Below are positions 15,585-22,878 of a stretch of 64,000 nucleotides of DNA, in pieces. Origin of the DNA: DASUAO01 sp035763745. Its GTDB lineage: Bacteria > Actinomycetota > Acidimicrobiia > IMCC26256 > PALSA-555. Position 1 is the stretch's first letter; each line of letters starts with the position of its first letter. The translations under genes were made by a program, and so were the position numbers. Location of the stretch: assembly GCA_035763745.1 (NCBI GenBank), contig DASUAO010000020.1, forward strand, positions 47,958 through 111,957. Direction: 5' to 3'. The notes below the pieces were generated by a model, which was given only the letters and a program-made list of their open reading frames with translations, was not told the DNA's origin and searched no databases.

Positions 15585-17719
15585 CAGTCGGGGTCCTTCG
15601 GGGCGGCATCCACGTGGAGGCGGGGGACGATGCGGTCGAGCCAGCGAGGGAACCACCAGTTCCGGTCGCCGAGCAGCTCCATGGTGGCCGGCACGAGCAC
15701 GATGCGCACCAGCGTTGCATCGATCAAGATTGCCGATGCAAGTCCGAGGCCGAAGAGCTTCAGCAGGCGTTCGTCGCCCAGCACGAAGCTGGCGAACACC
15801 GTGACCATGATCGCTGCGGCCGCGGTGATGACCCGAGCGGTGGCCGCGAGCCCGTCGGCAACGGCCAGCCCGTTGTCGCCGGTGCGGTCGTACTCCTCGC
15901 GGATCCTGGACAGGAGGAACACCTCGTAGTCCATCGAGAGCCCGAAGACGATGGCGAACAGCATCATGGGGACGAACGGCTCGATCGGCGCCCCGCCGGC
16001 GAGGCCGAGCGCCCCGGCGCCCCAGCCCCACTGGAAGATCGCGACGACAACTCCGTACGCGGCGCCGATCGAGAGCAGGTTCATGATGACGGCCTTCACC
16101 GGCACGAACAGCGAGCGGAACACCGCCATCAGGAGGAGGAAGCTGAACGCCAGCACTGCGCCGATGAAGACGGGGAGCCGGGACGCGAGCGCGTCGGAGG
16201 TGTCGATCCCCGAGGCGGTGATACCGCCGATCAGCACGCGGGTGTCGGTCCCCCGCACCGCGCGGGGGATGACTTCGTCGCGCAGTCGGTCGACGAGATC
16301 GCTGGTCCGCTCGCTCTGGGGGGACGACGTGGGGATGACCTGGATGACGGCGGCATCGCCGGCCGGATTGGGGACGGGCGGAGTGACCTGGGCGACCCCG
16401 GACGTGTCGGTGAGCACGGCGGTCAGGCGTGTCAGCGACGCCAGTCCGCCGGGCGCGTCGGCCGCGAGCACGAGCGGGCCGTTGAAGCCGGGGCCGAAGC
16501 CCTCCGAGAGGAGGTCATAGGCGCGGCGGGTGGTCTGGTCCGGCGGGTCGTTGCCGGCATCGGAGAAGCCGAGCCGGATCCCGAGCATCGGGATCGCGAG
16601 GACGACGAGCAGGAGGAAGCCGGCGAGGAACGCGGGCCATGGGCGAGCCTGGATGATCCGACTCCACCGGAACCACACGCTCGAGCGCGTCGCGCCCTCG
16701 CGGTGGTGGAAGGCCGGGATGTGGAATCGGTCGATGCCTCGCCCGGTGAACCCCAGCAGCGCGGGGAGCAGGGTGACGGAGGCGATCATCATGAGCAGCA
16801 CCGTCACCGCGGCACCCGCGCCCAGACCCCGGATGAACGGCACGCCCATCAGGAAGAGCCCTCCGAGGGAGATGACGACCGTCGCGCCGGCGAAGAGCAC
16901 CGAGCGCCCGGCCGTGTCGACCGCCAGCAGGACCGCATCGCGCGGTTCCATGCCGTCTTGGAGACCCTGGCGGAACCGGGTGACGATGAACAGCGCGTAG
17001 TCGATGCCGACTCCCAGACCGATCATCGCGGCGAGCTGCGTCGTGAAGTCGGGGACGGTCGCGATGTGCGACAGCAGCGAGATCACGGCGAACCCGGCAC
17101 CGATCCCGAAGAGGGCGATGGCGATCGGGAGGCCCATCGCGAGGATCGAGCCGAACGCCAGCAGCAGAATGACGATCGCGGCGGCGAGCCCGACGAGCTC
17201 GGCCGGCCCGGTTCCCTGCATCGTGATGAACATGCGGCCCCCGACCTCGAGCTGCACGGCCTCGGTGCTCGCGTCGGCGACGAGCGCGCGCACCGCGTCG
17301 GCGGTCGCCGCGGGGACCTTGGTGGCGCGTTGGGCGAACGCGATCTCGGCGTAGGCGATCGACGGGTCGCTCGATCGGAGCCGTGACCCCTCGGCGTCGA
17401 ACGGACTCAACGATCCGGCGATGCCCGGCACGCGCTCGATGTTGGACAGGACCGAGTCCAGTGCGGCTCGGACCGCGGGAGTGTCGACCCCGTCCGCAGC
17501 CTTGACGACCAGCTCCCCGGTATCGCCGGCACGAGCGGGGAACCGCGCCTCGAGGAGCTGCGTGGCGCGCCCGGAGTCGCCCTCGCCGGCCCCGAAGCCC
17601 TCCTCGAACGCGTCGCCGATCGCGCCCGAGGACATGGTCAAGCCGACGACGATCGCGATCCACGCCAGCACGACGAGTCCGCGGCGACGGAAGCAGACAT
17701 CGGCGAGCGAGCGCAGCAT
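15584..17719 (-). CDS. MMPL-family (RND superfamily) transporter
   Basis: 711 residues from the ATG at 17719, with GAGG a few bases upstream. One N-terminal helix (WIAIVVGLTM) precedes a large exported loop, and two five- to six-helix bundles follow. MIGLGVGIDYALFIVTRFRQGL and the C-terminal LFAIVFGLSMDYEVFLLSRIREEY are the paired D-Y motifs of the helices that relay protons in MmpL proteins. About 700 residues and two exported loops fit the short MmpL/YdgH-like group of proton-driven exporters of lipids or hydrophobic molecules. It lies between alkB-like and carbonic anhydrase genes; the link in function is unclear. Confidence 0.93.
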   Translation of the reverse strand: MLRSLADVCFRRRGLVVLAWIAIVVGLTMSSGAIGDAFEEGFGAGEGDSGRATQLLEARFPARAGDTGELVVKAADGVDTPAVRAALDSVLSNIERVPGIAGSLSPFDAEGSRLRSSDPSIAYAEIAFAQRATKVPAATADAVRALVADASTEAVQLEVGGRMFITMQGTGPAELVGLAAAIVILLLAFGSILAMGLPIAIALFGIGAGFAVISLLSHIATVPDFTTQLAAMIGLGVGIDYALFIVTRFRQGLQDGMEPRDAVLLAVDTAGRSVLFAGATVVISLGGLFLMGVPFIRGLGAGAAVTVLLMMIASVTLLPALLGFTGRGIDRFHIPAFHHREGATRSSVWFRWSRIIQARPWPAFLAGFLLLVVLAIPMLGIRLGFSDAGNDPPDQTTRRAYDLLSEGFGPGFNGPLVLAADAPGGLASLTRLTAVLTDTSGVAQVTPPVPNPAGDAAVIQVIPTSSPQSERTSDLVDRLRDEVIPRAVRGTDTRVLIGGITASGIDTSDALASRLPVFIGAVLAFSFLLLMAVFRSLFVPVKAVIMNLLSIGAAYGVVVAIFQWGWGAGALGLAGGAPIEPFVPMMLFAIVFGLSMDYEVFLLSRIREEYDRTGDNGLAVADGLAATARVITAAAAIMVTVFASFVLGDERLLKLFGLGLASAILIDATLVRIVLVPATMELLGDRNWWFPRWLDRIVPRLHVDAAPKDPD

Positions 17720-17829
17720 CGGTCCTCGATCGAGTGGCGTAGGGGGTCGGGGAGTGAACAGGGGTAGGGGAGCGGATCCGCACCATGGTCGCCGACCACT
17801 CGGGCGGGAGGCGACTCGCAGGTGGGCGG

Positions 17830-18486
17830 CTAGGGAGCCCGGCGCGGCCTCGGGACGTGGCGCTCGGGGGAGGAGATCGCGGGGCCGCGCCCCGAGGTCC
17901 AGCGGACGGAGACGCTGATCCGCGGCCCGGCGCGGGCGGTCTTCGGGACCGCGTGCTCCCAATCGCGTTGACAGGCGCCGCCCATGACGATCAGGTCGCC
18001 CGAGCCGGGGCGCAGGTCGCGGGAGCGCCCACCGCCCCGGGGGCGCAGCAGGAAGGGCCGGGCCGCGCCCAGCGTGAGGATCGCGACCCGCGTGTCCTCG
18101 ATGTGGCGCATCTCGGTGTCGCCGTGCCAGGCGACGCTGTCGCGGCCGTCGCGGTAGTAGTTGAGGAACGGCCCGCCGAACGGCACGCCGTAGACGACGG
18201 TGAGCGCGGCGCGGAGGTCGTCGATGACGGGGTGCGGGACGGGGTCGTCGGCGGCGAGCCCGCGGGAGAGACGAGGCTCGTCGACGACTCGCTCGTACAT
18301 CCAGCGCCGGCCGCGACGCCAGGCGACGGAGTGGGCGAGGTGCTCGAGCAAGGTATCGGCGCCGCGGAGGAACCCCCGCTGCACGTCGATCCACGAAGCC
18401 GGATCGAGCACGATGCGCTCGGCGTGGCAGTGCTGGTCGATCGCCGGGTCGTCGGCGCCGAGCAGCGTCCCCTGGAGCGCAACCAC
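17830..18486 (-). CDS. alkB: AlkB-like 2-oxoglutarate-dependent dioxygenase (nucleic-acid dealkylation)
   Basis: 218 residues starting with GTG at 18486. NYYRDGRDSVAWHGDTE holds the iron ligands His121 and Asp123; DWEHAVPK holds His178; GPRISVSVRW holds Arg189 and Arg195, the AlkB-specific 2-oxoglutarate and catalytic arginines. The protein should remove methyl groups from N1-methyladenine or N3-methylcytosine by oxidation. The C-terminal 20 residues are Arg/Pro-rich. A perfect LexA-type palindrome and a TACGAT -10 hexamer lie immediately upstream, so damage induction is inferred. The gene symbol marks the family; orthology with the E. coli gene was not tested. Confidence 0.9.
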   Translation of the reverse strand: MVALQGTLLGADDPAIDQHCHAERIVLDPASWIDVQRGFLRGADTLLEHLAHSVAWRRGRRWMYERVVDEPRLSRGLAADDPVPHPVIDDLRAALTVVYGVPFGGPFLNYYRDGRDSVAWHGDTEMRHIEDTRVAILTLGAARPFLLRPRGGGRSRDLRPGSGDLIVMGGACQRDWEHAVPKTARAGPRISVSVRWTSGRGPAISSPERHVPRPRRAP

Positions 18487-18492
18487 GGGCTG

Positions 18493-18498
18493 ATCGTA
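18493..18498 (-). promoter_or_regulatory. -10 element TACGAT of the alkB-like gene
   Basis: On the minus strand TACGAT is followed by six bases and the GTG at 18486. It overlaps the end of the LexA-type palindrome, as expected for a repressed promoter. Confidence 0.5.
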
Positions 18499-18517
18499 GC
18501 GAACAGGTGTTCGCTAC
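18496..18517. promoter_or_regulatory. LexA-type SOS box, perfect 10-bp inverted repeat
   Basis: The arms GTAGCGAACA (18496-18505) and TGTTCGCTAC (18508-18517) are exact inverted repeats around GG. The core at 18500-18513 is CGAAC-AGGT-GTTCG, which fits the Gram-positive/actinobacterial LexA consensus CGAACnnnnGTTCG. It overlaps the -10 box of the alkB-like gene. Binding by LexA is inferred; no lexA gene is in the window. Confidence 0.75.
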
Positions 18518-18555
18518 GCCAAGATCTCCTGCGGGCCGAACCCCGACCGGAGCGC

Positions 18556-19839
18556 TCAGGTGCCGGTCGGGACCTCGACGGCCTCGGTGCCCGTGATCCA
18601 CGGCCGTCCGGCGGTTCGGACCTCCGCCCACTTGCCGAGGCTCGCCTCGTGCTCGGGGCCGGTCTGTCCGAGCTCCGCCGGCGTCGGGCCGATGCGCTCG
18701 ACGAGCGGCGCGAGCGCGTCAACGTCGAAGTTGAAGACCTCGGCCGCGCTGAGGCCGAGGATCCGGCGTGACTCGTCGACCGGCATGTCCCAGAACGCGT
18801 TGCGCAGCCATTCCTTCGTGTGTGGCCACGTGCCCTCGGGGTGGGGGAAGTCGTTGCCCCAGAGGATGTTGTCGATGCCGATCTCGTACCGACGGGCCAG
18901 CTCCCGTCGCCGCGTGTTCGCAGAACCGATGAAGCAGTTGCGGTCGAAGTACGCGCTCGGGCGCATCTTCAGCCTGTCTGTCAGCGCGGATCCGAGCTTC
19001 TTCGCGGCGTGCTCACGGTCGTACGCGATGTCGGACGTCCAGAGCAGGTCGGCGGCCCAGAACGAGCCGCACTCGGTGACCCCCATCTTGAGCCGGGGGA
19101 ACTGCTCGAACTTCCCGGCCCAGAGGAGGAACCACAGCGGCCGGGTCGACCACCACCGGACCTCGGCGACGTAGATGCCGACGTGCTCGCCATAGGACTC
19201 GCGGTCGGCGGCCCCCGAGTGCAGGTGCACCGGCATGTCGAGGTCCTGGCACGCGGCCCAGACCTTGTCGTAGCGAGCGTCGTGATAGGGCGGGTACGGC
19301 GCCCACATCGACGGGATGAGGATCCCGCCGCGCAGGCCCGACTCGCGCGCGCGTGTGATCTCCGCGACGGCTGCGTCGACGTCGTCGAGGATCGGCACGA
19401 TCGCGATGCCCGCTCGCCGCTCGGGGCTCGCGGCCACGAGATCGGCCAGCCACCGGTTGTGCGCCCGTGCACCACCCATGAGGAGCGCCGGGGGTACCTC
19501 GGTCGACGAGCTGAGCCCGGCACCGAACGGTGCTGATGCGCCGCCGCTCACCGCGTCCGCGTCGGGGAAGATCACCTCGCCCGCCACGCCGTCGGCGTCG
19601 AGCTCCTTGTCCCGACGGGCGGCATCCCAGCCGCCGCGCAGTCCCTCCTCGTTCTCGCGCGCCCACTCGTCGGCGAAGTCCTCGTCCATCATGGACCCCG
19701 CTTCCTCGATCGCCTTCGCCCGTTCGACCATGAACGCGTCGAACGGCTCACGCAGCTCGGGGTCCAGCCACTCCCGGTACTGCTCGTTGGGGAGGCCGGC
19801 GTGGCAGTCGGCCGAGATCACCAGGTACTTGTCGGACAT
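18556..19839 (-). CDS. Metal-dependent amidohydrolase (amidohydrolase-2 family)
   Basis: 427 residues. SADCHAGLP at the N-terminus gives the DxH metal motif; LDMPVHLHSGAA supplies further His ligands. NILWGNDFPHPEGTWPHTKEWL is the typical C-terminal Asp-containing motif. The start at 19839 has GAGGAG seven bases upstream (GAGGAGCGAACG). The gene is last in a minus-strand set with an SDR gene 15 bases upstream and another amidohydrolase before that, suggesting a pathway that oxidises an alcohol and hydrolyses or decarboxylates the product. The two amidohydrolases here resemble each other in order of motifs and probably arose by duplication. Substrate unknown. Confidence 0.88.
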   Translation of the reverse strand: MSDKYLVISADCHAGLPNEQYREWLDPELREPFDAFMVERAKAIEEAGSMMDEDFADEWARENEEGLRGGWDAARRDKELDADGVAGEVIFPDADAVSGGASAPFGAGLSSSTEVPPALLMGGARAHNRWLADLVAASPERRAGIAIVPILDDVDAAVAEITRARESGLRGGILIPSMWAPYPPYHDARYDKVWAACQDLDMPVHLHSGAADRESYGEHVGIYVAEVRWWSTRPLWFLLWAGKFEQFPRLKMGVTECGSFWAADLLWTSDIAYDREHAAKKLGSALTDRLKMRPSAYFDRNCFIGSANTRRRELARRYEIGIDNILWGNDFPHPEGTWPHTKEWLRNAFWDMPVDESRRILGLSAAEVFNFDVDALAPLVERIGPTPAELGQTGPEHEASLGKWAEVRTAGRPWITGTEAVEVPTGT

Positions 19840-19854
19840 CGTTCGCTCCTCGGG

Positions 19855-20754
19855 TCAGCCCGCGACGGCGCGCATGTAGGTGGGGTTGGATCGTTCGAGC
19901 ATCGAGGCGGCCCGGGTGCGGATCGACTCGTCGCTGCGTTCACTCGGGGGGAGGATCCAGAAGTCGTCGGCGCGGATCGCATCGACGACGCGGCCCGCCA
20001 CCTCCTCGACGGGCGTGTACTGCACCTCGACGCCGGCGTCGGCCATCATCTGCTCGTACTGCTCGAGCGTGACCCCGGGCGCCCGCCGCGGAGTGGGGTT
20101 CGCGAGCCCGGCCGGGCGGTGCTTCCAGGCATCGAAGAGCCCGGTGCGCAGCATGTGCGGGCCGGGGAACAGCACCGACGCGCCGATGCCGCGGCCCTCG
20201 CGGTCGGCTTGCTCCTCCTCGAGCTGCGCGTACAGGACCTCAGTGAGGGTGACGACCGCGGCTTTCGTGACCGAGTACTCCGGCGTCGTCGAGAGCGGTG
20301 AGATCCCGCCGTTGCCCGACGACGTGTTGACGACGTGCCCCTCGTCGCCGTGCTCCAGCATGTGGGGCACGAACGCGTTGATCCCGTGGATCACGCCCCA
20401 GAGGTTCACGCCGATGGCCCATCGCCAGTCGTTGACCTGGTGCTCCCAGACTCGTCCTTCCGCGCCTGCGCCGATCCCCGCGTTGTTGCACACCACGTGG
20501 ATCGGGCCGAAGGCGTCGATCGCTGCATCACGGAGCGCCTCGACGGATGCGCGGTCGGCCACGTCGGTGGGCACACCGAGCACGTCGACACCGTCGGCAC
20601 GGAGCTCCTCGACGGTCGTGTCGAGCGCGTCGGGTCGCACGTCGGCCAGCACGACGTGCATGCCCTCGCGCGCGAACCGTTCCCCGAGCGCGCGCCCGAG
20701 ACCGCTCCCCCCGCCGGTGACGACCGCAGTCCGCCCCTCGAACGTCTCCAACAT
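19855..20754 (-). CDS. Short-chain dehydrogenase/reductase (SDR)
   Basis: 299 residues from the ATG at 20754. The start was set there because the Rossmann motif TGGGSGLG follows at residues 13-20; the open frame upstream is Arg-rich and non-coding in character. NNAG at about residue 90 and the catalytic Ser145/146, Tyr160 and Lys164 (EYSVTKAA) are present. ADVRP after the second strand, with an acidic residue at its end, suggests NAD(H) rather than NADP(H). It should oxidise a secondary alcohol or reduce a ketone. It is sandwiched between two amidohydrolase genes on the same strand. Confidence 0.9.
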   Translation of the reverse strand: MLETFEGRTAVVTGGGSGLGRALGERFAREGMHVVLADVRPDALDTTVEELRADGVDVLGVPTDVADRASVEALRDAAIDAFGPIHVVCNNAGIGAGAEGRVWEHQVNDWRWAIGVNLWGVIHGINAFVPHMLEHGDEGHVVNTSSGNGGISPLSTTPEYSVTKAAVVTLTEVLYAQLEEEQADREGRGIGASVLFPGPHMLRTGLFDAWKHRPAGLANPTPRRAPGVTLEQYEQMMADAGVEVQYTPVEEVAGRVVDAIRADDFWILPPSERSDESIRTRAASMLERSNPTYMRAVAG

Positions 20755-20831
20755 CTCCGTTGCTTCCCCTCGCCCGTCTGTTGATGCGTTGCTCACCCGC
20801 CCATTGCGGGGTGAGCCACGCACGTCGATGA

Positions 20832-22088
20832 TCACTCGGTGTCGATCACGCCGATCGGTTGGCCCGCGAATGCCGGGCACTTCACCGCCGCGGGCGGGAT
20901 GTCCTCCGGTGCGATCGGTGTCGCGATCTCCGCAACCGTCGGGCCGACGCGCGCGCCCACCTCGGTGAGCGCGTCGAAGTCGAAGCCGTAGAGCGCGGCG
21001 GCGTTCTTGCCGATCATCGCTTGCACCTCCACCGGGTCGACGTCCGCGTACGCGAGCCGCAAGGCTTCGCGCGAGAACGGGAAGCTCGCCTCCCTGTGCG
21101 GGTAGTCGCTACCCCACATGATGCGGTCGAGACCGACGGCGTGCCGCAACGGCACCTCGCTCGGCCGCATGAAGCTCGATCCGACATGGCACTGGCGGGC
21201 CCAGTACTCGCTCGGCTGGAGCGAGAGCTTGCGCACCGGCTCGCCCCACTCGACCTCCTGCGACGCCGCGGCCGACTCGCCGCGCATGCGGGAGAAGAAG
21301 TAGTCGAGGATCGCGAGACGCTCGGGGATCCAGGCGGTCCCCTGCTCGGTGAACACGAACTGCAGGTTCGGGTGGCGCTCCATGGCGCCTCCGACGATCA
21401 GGTGCCACAGCGCACGGTTCGCCCACCACGTGACCTCGAGCAGGAAGATGACCTTGTCCTCGGGTGTGTCCTCGAGCGGGGGAACGGCGCTCCCAGAGTG
21501 GTGGTTGAGAGGCATCTCGAGCTCCTCGCACACCGCCCAGATCGGCTCGTAGTACGCCTTGTAGAGGGGAGGGAGCTCGGTCCCCGGAGGTGCGCCGGGG
21601 AGCAGCACGCCGCCGGTGAGCCCGGCCTCCTTCGCCCACCGCACCTCGGCCACCGCGGCATCGAGGTCGTGCAGGAGGATCTGTGCGATCCCCGCGCGGC
21701 GGCCGGGGGTCGCAGCGCAGAAGTCGGCGAGCCAGCGGTTGTGCGCGCGCAGCCCGGCCCACCGCAGCTCGAGATCGCCGGCGTTCGCCGCAGGTGGCTG
21801 CGCGGTGAGCGACCCCTTCGGGTAGAACGGAGGCACCGTGTTCGGGAAGAGGACCTCGGCGACGATGCCGTCGGCCTCCATCTCGGCGAGGCGGCGGTCA
21901 CTGTCCCAGTTGCGGCTGGCGTCGGGCCCCTCGAGGTCGGGGAACGGCACGACGTAGTCGGCGACCCAGCGGTCGAAGTCGTCGAGCCGCGCCCGCTCGA
22001 GGTACTCGCGGTACGCGTGGATCTCGGCGCCGGCGTGACCGTCGGACGAGATGATCGTGTAGCGGTCGGTGTCCGCCAGGGTCGTCAT
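20832..22088 (-). CDS. Metal-dependent amidohydrolase (amidohydrolase-2 family)
   Basis: 418 residues. A strong ribosome site (AGGAGGAGG) ends just upstream of the ATG at 22088 and rejects the longer open frame. SSDGHAGAEI is the DxH metal motif; MPLNHHSGSA and the C-terminal IMWGSDYPHREASFP match the same family. This is the first gene of a minus-strand operon followed by the SDR and a second amidohydrolase. It is divergent from the tetR-like gene, 133 bases apart, and the operator-like repeats at the TetR start could also control it. The substrate is unknown. The three-gene set probably degrades one small organic compound. Confidence 0.88.
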   Translation of the reverse strand: MTTLADTDRYTIISSDGHAGAEIHAYREYLERARLDDFDRWVADYVVPFPDLEGPDASRNWDSDRRLAEMEADGIVAEVLFPNTVPPFYPKGSLTAQPPAANAGDLELRWAGLRAHNRWLADFCAATPGRRAGIAQILLHDLDAAVAEVRWAKEAGLTGGVLLPGAPPGTELPPLYKAYYEPIWAVCEELEMPLNHHSGSAVPPLEDTPEDKVIFLLEVTWWANRALWHLIVGGAMERHPNLQFVFTEQGTAWIPERLAILDYFFSRMRGESAAASQEVEWGEPVRKLSLQPSEYWARQCHVGSSFMRPSEVPLRHAVGLDRIMWGSDYPHREASFPFSREALRLAYADVDPVEVQAMIGKNAAALYGFDFDALTEVGARVGPTVAEIATPIAPEDIPPAAVKCPAFAGQPIGVIDTE

Positions 22089-22151
22089 CGTCCTCCTCCT
22101 GCTTCGCGCGATCGGTCCGGGGGTGCTCGTCTCGGGCGGGTGCCCGTTCGT

Positions 22152-22181
22152 TCGGTGCCGGCTCGCTCGGTGCCGACTCGG
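22152..22181. repeat. Imperfect 15-bp tandem repeat in the divergent promoter region
   Basis: Two adjacent 15-bp units, 22152-22166 and 22167-22181, agree at 13 of 15 positions (TCGGTGCCG core in both). They lie between the amidohydrolase and tetR-like genes. They may be a binding site or simple slippage. Confidence 0.5.
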
Positions 22182-22193
22182 ATCGCGTGCGTC

Positions 22194-22221
22194 TGTAACC
22201 GTGTTCCTGTAACATCGTTCC
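22194..22221 (+). promoter_or_regulatory. Two tandem 14-bp operator-like repeats abutting the tetR-like start
   Basis: The pattern TGTAACnnnGTTCC occurs twice without a gap, at 22194-22207 and 22208-22221, and the ATG follows directly at 22222. Each unit is an imperfect inverted repeat (TGTAAC against GTTCC). TAACAT at 22210-22215, inside the second unit, has the position of a leaderless -10 box. Autoregulation by the TetR protein is inferred. Confidence 0.55.
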
Positions 22222-22878
22222 ATGACCGCGACGGCCCGTCAAGCGCCGGTCTCCGCCGACCGCATCGTCGACACTGCGCTGGAGATCGTCGACCGCGATG
22301 GTCCCGACGGCCTCACGATGCGAGCGCTCGCCGCAAAGCTCGGGGTCGCGGTGACGGCGATCTACTGGCACGTGGGCGACAAGGACGCGCTGCTCGCCGC
22401 GATCGCCGATCGCGTCGCGACCGAGGTCGGCACCGTGCGCGTGTCGGGCGCCGATCCGATCGCCCGCATCGTGTCGCTGGGACGATCGTTGCGACGCAAC
22501 CTGCTCGAACGCGCCCACCTGGTCGGGGTCGCGCACCGCCAGGGTCGGACGGAAGCCGTCTTCCAGCCGGCGCGTCGCGTGCTCGTGCGCGAGCTCGTCG
22601 CCGCGGGCTTGCGCGGTGAGGACGCCGCCTTCGCCGTGCAGTCCGTCCTCTACCTCGTGAGCGGCTCGGTGCTCACCGACCTCCAGGTGGAGCGTGCACC
22701 CGAGTCGCGCGACGCACCTGAGGAGCTGTGGACGCCCGCCGACGTCGCCGACGCCCCCGAGCTCCTCGAGTACCTCGCCGAGCCGATCGACACGGAGCAG
22801 CTGTTCACCCGCACCCTCGAGACGCTCGTCATGGGGTTCCTCGCCCCGACGGTCCAGCCAACCAGGAGATCCTCATGA
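22222..22878 (+). CDS. TetR-family transcriptional regulator
   Basis: 218 residues. The N-terminal helix-turn-helix (RIVDTALEIVDRDGPDGLTMRALAAKLGVAVTAIYWHVGDKDAL, about residues 12-55, read in parts) is typical of TetR, including the YWHVGDKDALL recognition-helix end. The C-terminal part is a diverged ligand-binding bundle. It should bind DNA as a dimer and release it on binding a small molecule. The operator-like repeats directly upstream suggest it represses itself and perhaps the divergent amidohydrolase operon. Its stop overlaps the next start by four bases (ATGA), so it is translationally coupled with the N-acyl-amino-acid-deacylase-like gene. The ligand is unknown. Confidence 0.92.
   Translation: MTATARQAPVSADRIVDTALEIVDRDGPDGLTMRALAAKLGVAVTAIYWHVGDKDALLAAIADRVATEVGTVRVSGADPIARIVSLGRSLRRNLLERAHLVGVAHRQGRTEAVFQPARRVLVRELVAAGLRGEDAAFAVQSVLYLVSGSVLTDLQVERAPESRDAPEELWTPADVADAPELLEYLAEPIDTEQLFTRTLETLVMGFLAPTVQPTRRSS

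Noticed and set aside
13194..15929. A 911-codon plus-strand open frame opposite the acyl-CoA dehydrogenase, TauD and carbonic anhydrase genes
   Set aside because: It lies wholly antisense to three genes with clear catalytic motifs; its residues are the Arg/Gly/Val/Asp-rich mix expected for the opposite strand of GC-rich DNA.
22144..22181. Promoter or operator made of the GTTCG/TCGGTGCCG repeats
   Set aside because: It may be simple slippage; it is imperfect and lies away from both -10 regions, so it is listed only as a repeat.
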